The notes beneath the pieces are model-generated. The model saw only the letters and a program-made list of their open reading frames with translations, was not told where the DNA came from and did not search any database. This document shows, piece by piece, positions 7,136 through 12,624 of a stretch of DNA of 12,624 bases (the first letter of the stretch is position 1; each line of letters begins with the position of its first letter). Both the position numbers and the translations under genes were made by a program. The DNA comes from Conexibacter sp. (GTDB lineage: Bacteria > Actinomycetota > Thermoleophilia > Solirubrobacterales > Solirubrobacteraceae): NCBI GenBank assembly GCA_025964055.1, contig JAOPZP010000143.1, positions 1-12,624 of the forward strand, read 5' to 3'.

Positions 7136-8076
7136 CTCAAGCTCCGGGTCGGGCGGCGCTCGCGCAGCAGCGCGAGCGTGGTGGCGACGATGCCGTCGGC
7201 GTCGAGGCCGAGGTGGGCGAGCAGGTGCTCCTGGCTGCCGACGGCGCTCACGAAGGCGTCCGGGACGCCGACGCGGCGCACCGGCGCGCCGGCGCCGGCC
7301 TCGGCCAGGGCCTCGGCGGTCGCGCTGCCCAGGCCACCGATGATCGAGTGCTCCTCGACCGTGACGACGGCGCCCGTGCGCGCGGCGGCGGCCACGACGG
7401 CCTCTGCATCGAAGGGCTTGAGCGTTCCGTAGTGCAGCACGGTCGCGGCGACGCCGCGGGCGGCCAGGAGGTCGGCGGCCGCGACCACGTGCCCCAGGAT
7501 CGCCCCCGTGGACACCAGCGTGACGTCGTCGCCGTCGCGCAGCCGCGTCGCGCGGCCGAGGACGAAGGACGCGTCGCCGGGCAGCACGTCGGGCTCGCCG
7601 TTCTTGCCCAGGCGCAGGTACACGGGGCCGTCGGCGGCGAAGGCGGCGCGGGTGGCGCGGCGGACCTCGGCCGGGTCGGCCGGCGCCAGGACGGTCATGT
7701 TGGGCAGCGCGCGCATGATCCCGAGATCCTCGATCGCGTGGTGCGTCGGCCCGAGGTACCCGTAGGCCAGGCCGCCGCCGACGCCCACGAGCGTGACCGG
7801 CGCGTTGGCCATCGCGACGTCGACGCGCACCTGGTCGTGCGGGCGCGAGGTCACGAAGGGCGCGATCGAGTAGGCGAACGGGAGCCGGCCCGCGTAGGCC
7901 AGGCCGGCCGCGACGCCGACCAGGTTCTGCTCGGCGATGCCGACGTTCAGCACGCGGCCGGGCGCGGCCTGCTCGATCGGGTCGAAGAGGTTGATCCCGA
8001 GGTCGCCGGTGAGCGCCCACACGCGCTCGTCGTGGCGGGCGAGCTCGGCGAGGGCCTCGAAGAACGCATCCCTCAT
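7132..8076 (-). CDS. Transketolase C-terminal subunit (split transketolase)
   Basis: This 314-residue partner of the upstream N-terminal subunit contains the pyrimidine-binding domain (about 1-165) and the C-terminal transketolase domain (about 175-314). LNVGIAEQNLVGVAAGLA (43-60) carries the conserved glutamate (E49) that activates thiamine diphosphate. SRPHDQVRVDVA (77-88) and GPTHHAIEDLGIMRALPNM (109-127) are family motifs with probable substrate-contacting histidines. EEHSIIGGLGSA (241-252) is the C-terminal domain hallmark. Transketolases move a two-carbon ketol unit between sugars. Split versions occur in archaea and in bacterial surface-sugar loci. An excellent GGGAGGG site lies seven bases before ATG 8076, which also overlaps the previous stop as ATGA. 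Its setting between rfbF and an amino-sugar enzyme points to sugar-nucleotide modification rather than the pentose phosphate pathway (inference). Confidence 0.9.
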   Translation of the reverse strand: MRDAFFEALAELARHDERVWALTGDLGINLFDPIEQAAPGRVLNVGIAEQNLVGVAAGLAYAGRLPFAYSIAPFVTSRPHDQVRVDVAMANAPVTLVGVGGGLAYGYLGPTHHAIEDLGIMRALPNMTVLAPADPAEVRRATRAAFAADGPVYLRLGKNGEPDVLPGDASFVLGRATRLRDGDDVTLVSTGAILGHVVAAADLLAARGVAATVLHYGTLKPFDAEAVVAAAARTGAVVTVEEHSIIGGLGSATAEALAEAGAGAPVRRVGVPDAFVSAVGSQEHLLAHLGLDADGIVATTLALLRERRPTRSLR

Positions 8077-8876
8077 GCGACGCCCTCCCGTGCCGCGAGC
8101 TCGGCCTCGATGCGCGGCCGATCGGCGGCCTTCAGCGACTTGTAGTGCCACATCAGCTCGTTCTCCATGAAGCTGATGCCGTGGCCCTTGGTCGTGCGCG
8201 CCACGACGGCCACGGGCCGGTCGGACCCGGGGGCGCCCAGCGCGGACGCGAGCGCGTCGTGGTCGTGGCCGCCGACCTCGCGCGCGTCCCAGCCGAAGGA
8301 CGACAACTTGGGCAGCAGCGGTTCGAGGTCCACCACGTCGGCGGTCGGCCCGAGGCCCTGCAGGCCGTTGGCGTCGACAACCAGCGTGAGGTCGCCGAGG
8401 CCGAGGTGGCCGGCGAGCGCGATCGCCTCCCACACCGAACCCTCGTTCAGCTCGCCGTCGCCGACGAGGCAGAAGGTGCGGCGGCCGGCGGCCGCGTGGC
8501 GGTCGGCCAGCGCCGTGCCGACGGCGATCGCCGGGCCGTGGCCGAGCGAGCCGCCGGTCATCTCCACGCCGGGCACGCCGCGCTCGGGGTGGCCCGCGAG
8601 GTGCCCGCCGTCGGCGCAGTAGCCGGCCACGACCTCGCCGGCGTCCATCACGCCGGCCGCGGCGAGCGTCGCGTAGAGCGCGGTGGCGGCGTGGCCCTTG
8701 GAGAGCAGGAAGCGATGGGGCTCGGCGCCCGCGCGCGGCAGCACGTCTGCGTAGAGCACGGCGAGCACGTCGACGATCGAGAGCGCGCTGCCGATGTGGC
8801 ACGTGCCCGCGGCCAGCGCCGCGTCGAGCACGGTGCGGCGGGCCGCCTCGGCGCGCTGGGCGCTGAGGGCGCTCAT
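8073..8876 (-). CDS. Transketolase N-terminal subunit (split transketolase)
   Basis: This 267-residue thiamine diphosphate-binding half of a two-gene transketolase begins with CHIGSALSIVDVLAVLY (26-42), then LSKGHAATALYA (58-69) and GGSLGHG (108-114). The ThDP/metal motif starts at GDGELNEGSVWEA (139-151) and ends at VVDANG (N170 about 30 residues on). TTKGHGISFMENELMWHY (228-245) closes the domain. Length matches stand-alone N-terminal subunits rather than the roughly 650-residue single-chain enzyme or DXS. It should pair with the product of the next gene, with active sites at the interface. ATG 8876 overlaps the rfbF stop as ATGA; only a distant GAGG is seen upstream, so translation probably depends on rfbF. 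Substrate is unknown. See the 8073-9757 context: a cytidylyltransferase directly upstream. Confidence 0.9.
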   Translation of the reverse strand: MSALSAQRAEAARRTVLDAALAAGTCHIGSALSIVDVLAVLYADVLPRAGAEPHRFLLSKGHAATALYATLAAAGVMDAGEVVAGYCADGGHLAGHPERGVPGVEMTGGSLGHGPAIAVGTALADRHAAAGRRTFCLVGDGELNEGSVWEAIALAGHLGLGDLTLVVDANGLQGLGPTADVVDLEPLLPKLSSFGWDAREVGGHDHDALASALGAPGSDRPVAVVARTTKGHGISFMENELMWHYKSLKAADRPRIEAELAAREGVA

Positions 8877-9757
8877 CGTGCGGCGGCGGCCTCGAGCAGC
8901 GCCGCGACCGGGTCGCCCTGGCGGCGGCCGGGCGACGGGGCGACGGGCGACGCGTGGCCGCGCCGGTCCTCCCACATGCGCCACGGCGCGTCGCCGCGGT
9001 CCCAGAGGCTGCGAAGGTAGTCGACGTCGCGCATCGTGTCGGCGCACTGCCAGAAGCCGTCGTGGCGGTAGACCTGCAGCTCGCCGTCGGCGGCGAGCGA
9101 TTCGAGCGGCCCGCGCTCCAGGACGCAGTCGTCCTCGGCCGACAGGCGATCGAGCACCGCGCGGTCGAACACGAAGAAGCCACCGGAGATCAGGCTCTGG
9201 CCGGTCGGCTTCTCGGCGAAGCGCCGGACCTCGCTGCCGTCGAGCACGAGCTCGCCGAAGCGCGACGGCGGCTGCACGCCGGTGACCGTCGCCAGCCGGC
9301 CGTGGGAGCGATGGAACGCGAGCAGCGCGTCGATGTCGATGTTCGCGACGCCGTCGCCGTAGGTGCAGAGGAAGAGGTCGTCGTCGGCGAGGTGGGATGC
9401 GACGCGCTTGACCCGCGCGCCGGTCATCGCGTGCTCGCCGGTGTCGACCAGCGCGACGTTCCAGTCCTCGACCTCGCGCGTGGCGTACTCGACGTCGCCC
9501 GTCGAGAGCGAGACCGTCAGGTCGGAGCGCAGCGCGTGGTAGTCGAGGAAGTACTGCTTGATCATCGACCCGCGGTAGCCGAGGCAGCACACGAAGTCCG
9601 TCAGGCCATAGGTGCCGTAGAGCTTCATGATGTGCCAGAGCATCGGCTGCCCGCCCACGTCGACCATCGGCTTGGGCCGGTACTCGGTCTCCTCGCGCAT
9701 GCGTGTGCCCATGCCGCCGCACAGCAGCACGACCTTGGGGCCGCGTGAAGGGGTCAT
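8873..9757 (-). CDS. rfbF: Glucose-1-phosphate cytidylyltransferase
   Basis: This 294-residue enzyme makes CDP-glucose from CTP and glucose 1-phosphate, the first step of CDP-3,6-dideoxyhexose synthesis. LLCGGMGTRMREETEYRPKP (11-30) is the nucleotide loop with R19 and K29, and the EET-x-x-RPKPM form is typical of RfbF/DdhA rather than of dTDP- or UDP-glucose enzymes. CTYGDGVANIDID (131-143) holds the metal aspartate D135. GFWQCADTMRDVDYL (234-248) is also family-specific. The last 30 residues or so form a Pro/Arg/Ala-rich tail beyond the usual end. ATG 9757 gives the expected short N-terminus. No Shine-Dalgarno site is visible, so a leaderless or weak start is possible. It is first in the leftward operon and divergent from rfbH, which acts later in the same pathway. 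Confidence 0.93.
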   Translation of the reverse strand: MTPSRGPKVVLLCGGMGTRMREETEYRPKPMVDVGGQPMLWHIMKLYGTYGLTDFVCCLGYRGSMIKQYFLDYHALRSDLTVSLSTGDVEYATREVEDWNVALVDTGEHAMTGARVKRVASHLADDDLFLCTYGDGVANIDIDALLAFHRSHGRLATVTGVQPPSRFGELVLDGSEVRRFAEKPTGQSLISGGFFVFDRAVLDRLSAEDDCVLERGPLESLAADGELQVYRHDGFWQCADTMRDVDYLRSLWDRGDAPWRMWEDRRGHASPVAPSPGRRQGDPVAALLEAAAAR

Positions 9758-9854
9758 CGGTCAGGTGATCGGACACTCGTCCACGCGCTTTACCCGCGTG
9801 TCAGGTCGCCGCCCGCGCCTCAAGTCGTCCGCGCGCCACGCCGATTGCTCACCT
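9758..9854. promoter_or_regulatory. Divergent intergenic region between rfbF and rfbH
   Basis: This 97-bp region must carry the start signals for both transcription units. It contains an inverted repeat (9782-9800) and a direct repeat GTCAGGT at 9760-9766 and 9800-9806, spaced exactly 40 bases. I do not see a convincing -35/-10 pair on either strand, and neither rfbF nor rfbH has a clear Shine-Dalgarno site. The layout would allow joint control of both arms by one regulator (inference). Confidence 0.5.
9782..9800. promoter_or_regulatory. Inverted repeat, possible operator
   Basis: CACGCG-N7-CGCGTG is a perfect six-base inverted repeat with an AT-containing centre (CTTTACC), centred in the divergent intergenic region. 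The size and symmetry fit a dimeric regulator site, but GC-rich DNA yields such repeats by chance, and no regulator gene lies in the window. Confidence 0.35.
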
Positions 9855-11186
9855 ATGGCTCCCTCCGCCACGCAGATCCTCGAGCTCGTCGCCGAGTACG
9901 CCGCCGAGCACCACGCCCGCCCGCCCTTCGACCCCGCCAAGCCGTCCGTGCCCGTCTCGGGCAAGGTCTTCGGGCCCGAGGAGGTCGTCGAGCTGGTCCG
10001 CACGAGCCTCGACTTCTGGCTGACTGCCGGCCCCGAGACCAAGCGCTTCGAGCGCGAGCTGGCCCGCCGCGCCGGGCTGCGCCACGCGCTGATGGTCAAC
10101 TCCGGCTCGTCGGCCAACCTGGCGGCGGTGACCGCGCTGATGTCGCCGATGCTCGGGGAGCGCGCGCTGAAGCCCGGCGACGAGGTCATCACCGTCGCCG
10201 CGGGCTTCCCGACCACGGTCAACCCGCTCGTGCAGAACGGCCTCGTGCCGGTCTTCGTCGACGTGCAGCTGCCGACCTACAACATCGACCCCGCGCAGCT
10301 CGAGGCCGCCATCTCGCATCGGACGCGGGCGGTCGTGATCGCCCACACGCTCGGCAACCCGTTCGACCTCGGCGCGGTGACCGCCCTGTGCCGGCGCCAT
10401 GACCTGCTGCTCGTCGAGGACTGCTGCGACGCGCTGGGCGCCACCTACGACGGCCGGCCGGTCGGCTCGTTCGGCGAGCTGGCCACGCTCTCCTTCTACC
10501 CGGCCCACCACATCACCACGGGTGAGGGCGGCGCCGTGCTGACCAACCGCGGCGTCATGAAGCGCATCGTCGAGATCGTCCGCGACTGGGGCCGCGACTG
10601 CTGGTGTGACCCGGGCTGCGACAACACCTGCGGCAAGCGCTTCTCGCAGCGCTTCGGCACGCTGCCCGAGGGCTACGACCACAAGTACGTGTACTCGCAC
10701 TTGGGCTACAACTTGAAGGCGACCGACATGCAGGCGGCGGTCGGCCACGCGCAGCTGCAGCGCCTCGACGAGTTCGTCGCCGCGCGCCGCGCCAACCACG
10801 CGTTCCTGCGCGAGGCCCTGAGCGAGCTGGAGGACGTCCTCGTCCTGCCGGAGGCCACGCCGAGCTCGGACCCGTCGTGGTTCGGCTTCGCGCTCACCGT
10901 GCGCCCCGACGCCGGCTTCGGCCGCCGTGCGCTGGTCGACCACCTCGAGGCGGCGGGCGTCGCCACGCGCCTGCTCTTCGCCGGCAACCTGCTGCGCCAG
11001 CCGGCCTACGCCGACGTCAAGCACCGGGTCGTGGGGTCGCTGGAGACCACCGACCTGGTCGCCGCCAACACGTTCTGGGTCGGCTGCTACCCCGGCCTGG
11101 AGCAGCCCCATCTCGAGCATGTCGCCGACACGCTGCGCGGCTTCGTGGCCGGCGCGGCGAAGCCGGCGCTGCGCTTGGCCGCATGA
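9855..11186 (+). CDS. rfbH: CDP-4-keto-6-deoxy-D-glucose 3-dehydratase (E1)
   Basis: This 443-residue PMP-dependent, iron-sulfur enzyme with the DegT/aminotransferase fold removes the C3 hydroxyl of CDP-4-keto-6-deoxyglucose, together with a reductase (E3), on the way to CDP-3,6-dideoxyhexoses. The defining change is visible: LSFYPAHHITTGEGG (212-226) has H218 where aminotransferases have the PLP lysine. Cysteines C191, C249, C251 and C259 fit the E1 iron-sulfur pattern C-X57-C-X1-C-X7-C exactly. EDCCDALGA (188-196) gives the PLP aspartate D189, and SHLGYNLKATDMQAAVGHAQ (281-300) is the substrate-site helix. Start ATG 9855 matches family length; GTG 9798 is possible but would add an atypical N-terminus. 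No good Shine-Dalgarno is present. The 4,6-dehydratase (RfbG) and E3 reductase are not in this window. ATGA links it to the next gene. Confidence 0.95.
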   Translation: MAPSATQILELVAEYAAEHHARPPFDPAKPSVPVSGKVFGPEEVVELVRTSLDFWLTAGPETKRFERELARRAGLRHALMVNSGSSANLAAVTALMSPMLGERALKPGDEVITVAAGFPTTVNPLVQNGLVPVFVDVQLPTYNIDPAQLEAAISHRTRAVVIAHTLGNPFDLGAVTALCRRHDLLLVEDCCDALGATYDGRPVGSFGELATLSFYPAHHITTGEGGAVLTNRGVMKRIVEIVRDWGRDCWCDPGCDNTCGKRFSQRFGTLPEGYDHKYVYSHLGYNLKATDMQAAVGHAQLQRLDEFVAARRANHAFLREALSELEDVLVLPEATPSSDPSWFGFALTVRPDAGFGRRALVDHLEAAGVATRLLFAGNLLRQPAYADVKHRVVGSLETTDLVAANTFWVGCYPGLEQPHLEHVADTLRGFVAGAAKPALRLAA

Positions 11187-12421
11187 GCGGGCCGCGCATC
11201 TGCGTCTCCGTCCCGGTCCACGAGCAGCCGGCGGTCATCTTCGACCAGGTCGAGAACCTCCGGAGCTTCCTCGGGCCCGACACGCTCGTCGTCCTGCACC
11301 TGTCGCGCAGCATGGGCGTCGACCCGGCGGAGCTCGCGCCGCTGCTGCCCGACGGTGTCCACGCGAACCCGCGGTGCCACGAGACGGCATGGGGCGACAT
11401 CGCCTACCTGCACTGCGACAACCTGCGCTTCGCCTACGACGAGCTCGACCCGTTCGACCACGTCGTCTTGAACGCGAGCAACGACCTCTACGTGCGCCGC
11501 GGGGCCGCCGACCGGATCGCCGGCGCGCAGGCCGGCTGCCTCCGCGGCGCCGTGCATCCGGACGACCCCTGGGCGCAGGCGGCGCCGGCGCATCGCGACG
11601 CGATGCTCGACGCGATGCTGGCAGACCTGGGCGGCGATCGCTCGATCTTCGGCGGCCAGGTCGAGGGCACCTTCTATGCCGCCGGCCTGTTCCAGGAGAT
11701 GCTCGAGCGCATCGAGCGCCGCTTCCGCCGCGGAGAGGGCGAGCACTACATGCGCGAGGAGGTCTACTTCCCGACGCTGGCCGCCCACCTCTCCCCCGGG
11801 ACGCCCGCGAAGCCGCTCATCTACGTCGACGCCTTCTGCCAGGGCCCGGCCGTGTCGCCCGCCGTGATCTTCGGCCTGATCGACGGCACGTTCGCGAACG
11901 GCACCTACGACACGAAGGCGCTCTACGGGGTCAAGCGCGTCGAGCGCCGTCTGCACGACCCCAACCGGCAGGTCATCCGGACGCTGAGCCGGTCCTGCGG
12001 CTCACGGCTGACGTTGAACCCGGGCTTCCCGGCGAACGACTTCGTCACGCTGGCGCTCGCCTCCGACGTCCTGACCGACCCGTCGCTCGTCCGGACCTGG
12101 CACGCGACCTTCGAAGCCGACGAGGCGACCCTCGCCCTGTTGCTCTACGAGCGCGAGGCAAGCGAGCTGCCCCTGCTGATCGACGTCCTCCAGGACGGCG
12201 GCACGGGGGCGCCCGGGGCAGCCGACATCGCACTGGTCACCGTGAAGGCCGGCAGCTTCGAGGAGGCCGCCCTGCGCTGGTCGACGCACGCCCTCCTGCG
12301 CCTCGCCGACACACCGGCTCCGCCGCTGTTCGACGACGTCCCGCTGTTCGGGCCCGCGAACGCCGGTGAGCTCGTGCACCTCGCCGCCCGACGGCGCGAG
12401 CTGATCCGCACACCGGCCTGA
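11183..12421 (+). CDS. Putative glycosyltransferase, GT14/core-2-like fold
   Basis: This 412-residue protein is one I cannot assign with certainty. The N-terminal 240 residues follow the order of core-2/I-branching (GT14) enzymes: ICVSVPVHEQP (6-16) as the first strand, TLVVLHLSRS (34-43), HETAWGDIAYLHC (66-78) where GT14 proteins have a WG-x-x-x motif, FDHVVLNASNDLYVRRG (91-107) matching the fD-x-x-x-LS-x-x-DyP region, EGTFYAAGLF (161-170), and REEVYFPTL (191-199), where GT14 enzymes carry the catalytic glutamate in a similar D/E-E-x-x-F-x-T stretch. The C-terminal 140 residues are unrecognised. No membrane segment or signal peptide is seen. It starts at ATG 11183 in an ATGA overlap with rfbH, so it could transfer or act on the rfbH-derived sugar (inference). 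The family call is from pattern memory only. Confidence 0.55.
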   Translation: MSGPRICVSVPVHEQPAVIFDQVENLRSFLGPDTLVVLHLSRSMGVDPAELAPLLPDGVHANPRCHETAWGDIAYLHCDNLRFAYDELDPFDHVVLNASNDLYVRRGAADRIAGAQAGCLRGAVHPDDPWAQAAPAHRDAMLDAMLADLGGDRSIFGGQVEGTFYAAGLFQEMLERIERRFRRGEGEHYMREEVYFPTLAAHLSPGTPAKPLIYVDAFCQGPAVSPAVIFGLIDGTFANGTYDTKALYGVKRVERRLHDPNRQVIRTLSRSCGSRLTLNPGFPANDFVTLALASDVLTDPSLVRTWHATFEADEATLALLLYEREASELPLLIDVLQDGGTGAPGAADIALVTVKAGSFEEAALRWSTHALLRLADTPAPPLFDDVPLFGPANAGELVHLAARRRELIRTPA

Positions 12422-12423
12422 CG

Positions 12424-12448
12424 CTCGCGGCGATCAGGCCGCCGCGAG
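12424..12448. terminator. Bidirectional hairpin between convergent genes
   Basis: CTCGCGGCG (12424-12432) and CGCCGCGAG (12440-12448) form a perfect 9-bp stem with a 7-base loop. It starts two bases after the plus-strand stop, and the TGA stop of the convergent gene (12434-12436) is in the loop. Position and symmetry fit a two-way terminator. There is no T-run on either side, as is common in very GC-rich genomes. Confidence 0.55.
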
Positions 12449-12624
12449 GGCGTGCCCGGCGGGCGCGACCAGCGGCGGGAGCTCGCGCGCGCCGCGCAGC
12501 AGCGCGTCGTAGCGCGGGGCGATGTGCTCCCACGAGTAGCAGGCGGCCCAGTGATCGTGGCCGGCCTCCCCGAGCGCGCGGCGGCGCGGCTCGTCGGCCA
12601 GCAGCTCCCGCGCGGTCGGCAGGA
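12434..12624 (-). CDS. C-terminal end of a GT4-type glycosyltransferase (5' part outside window)
   Basis: Reading leftward from the right edge, an open frame of 62 codons ends at TGA 12436-12434. The peptide has the tail of a family 4 (GT-B) glycosyltransferase: TARELLADEPRRRALGEAGH, followed by a YSWEHIAPRYDALL stretch. This is the usual end helix in which a Y/F-S/T-W-x-x-x-A motif packs back onto the N-terminal domain. It then closes with a short Pro/Ala-rich tail. The gene converges on the GT14-like gene with only 12 bases between stop codons. The donor and acceptor cannot be told from this fragment. Confidence 0.75.
   Translation of the reverse strand, partial: LPTARELLADEPRRRALGEAGHDHWAACYSWEHIAPRYDALLRGARELPPLVAPAGHALAAA

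Noticed and set aside
5618..7432. Long plus-strand open frame (604 codons) opposite the GNAT-DegT fusion
   Set aside because: Same composition bias and no motifs. The minus strand here carries a complete set of catalytic residues.
5312..8020. Reading the aminotransferase fusion as a 902-residue protein
   Set aside because: The extra N-terminal part is Arg/Pro/Gly-rich shadow of the transketolase C-terminal gene. ATG 7135 has a ribosome-binding site and an ATGA overlap.
7132..8876. 1-deoxy-D-xylulose-5-phosphate synthase (DXS) or pyruvate dehydrogenase E1 alpha/beta
   Set aside because: DXS is a single chain of about 620 residues. The two subunits show transketolase motifs (CHIGSALS, LSKGHAATALYA, GGSLGHG) rather than PDH E1 alpha motifs. 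The AEQN active-site motif is shared by split transketolases.
9855..11186. Ordinary sugar aminotransferase call for the rfbH frame
   Set aside because: The PLP lysine is replaced by histidine and the four iron-sulfur cysteines are present, which identifies the E1 dehydratase.
1..12624. Mobile element, CRISPR array, tRNA or other RNA gene
   Set aside because: No transposase-like frame, terminal repeats, regularly spaced repeats or cloverleaf-like sequence was recognised by eye on either strand, and coding density leaves almost no room.

Overview
This is a very GC-rich window (by eye around 70% G+C or more, not computed), almost fully coding, with the G/C-ending codon use and tightly overlapping genes typical of high-GC Actinomycetota. 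A Thermoleophilia/Solirubrobacterales-like source is possible, but that is a guess from style. The content is a surface-polysaccharide (O-antigen, capsule or cell-wall glycan) locus. It combines sugar-nucleotide synthesis, sugar-modifying enzymes and several glycosyltransferases. No tRNA, rRNA, CRISPR array, transposase or phage gene was seen.

Layout. A 97-bp divergent intergenic region (9758-9854) separates two transcription units. Leftward (minus strand, in transcription order) lie: glucose-1-phosphate cytidylyltransferase rfbF (8873-9757), transketolase N-terminal subunit (8073-8876), transketolase C-terminal subunit (7132-8076), a GNAT acetyltransferase/DegT aminotransferase fusion (5312-7135) and a two-part GT2 glycosyltransferase (3999-5315). 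After the only real gap (80 bp, holding a GC-rich hairpin) come a GDPD-type phosphodiesterase (3235-3918), a HAD phosphatase/nucleotidyltransferase fusion (1877-3238), a GT-B glycosyltransferase (843-1880) and a degenerate GT2-like protein running off the left edge (1-856). Rightward (plus strand) lie rfbH, the CDP-4-keto-6-deoxyglucose 3-dehydratase E1 (9855-11186), and a GT14/core-2-like putative glycosyltransferase (11183-12421). They end at a hairpin shared with a convergent GT4 glycosyltransferase tail (12434-12624). Seven gene junctions are four-base ATGA/GTGA overlaps, so most genes are probably translationally coupled.

How it may work together. RfbF makes CDP-glucose. After 4,6-dehydration by an RfbG-type enzyme not present here, RfbH removes the C3 hydroxyl to give CDP-4-keto-3,6-dideoxyglucose. 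RfbH keeps the full E1 signature: His in place of the PLP lysine, and a C-X57-C-X1-C-X7-C iron-sulfur motif. Where yersiniose loci use the thiamine flavoenzyme YerE to add an acetyl branch at C4, this locus has a split transketolase. The most interesting hypothesis is therefore transfer of a two-carbon ketol unit onto a CDP-keto sugar, making a branched sugar. The GNAT-DegT fusion would make an N-acylated amino sugar. The GDPD/HAD/nucleotidyltransferase group looks like a second, self-contained route to an activated building block. The glycosyltransferases would assemble the glycan. Enzyme families are read from sequence; the pathway is inference.
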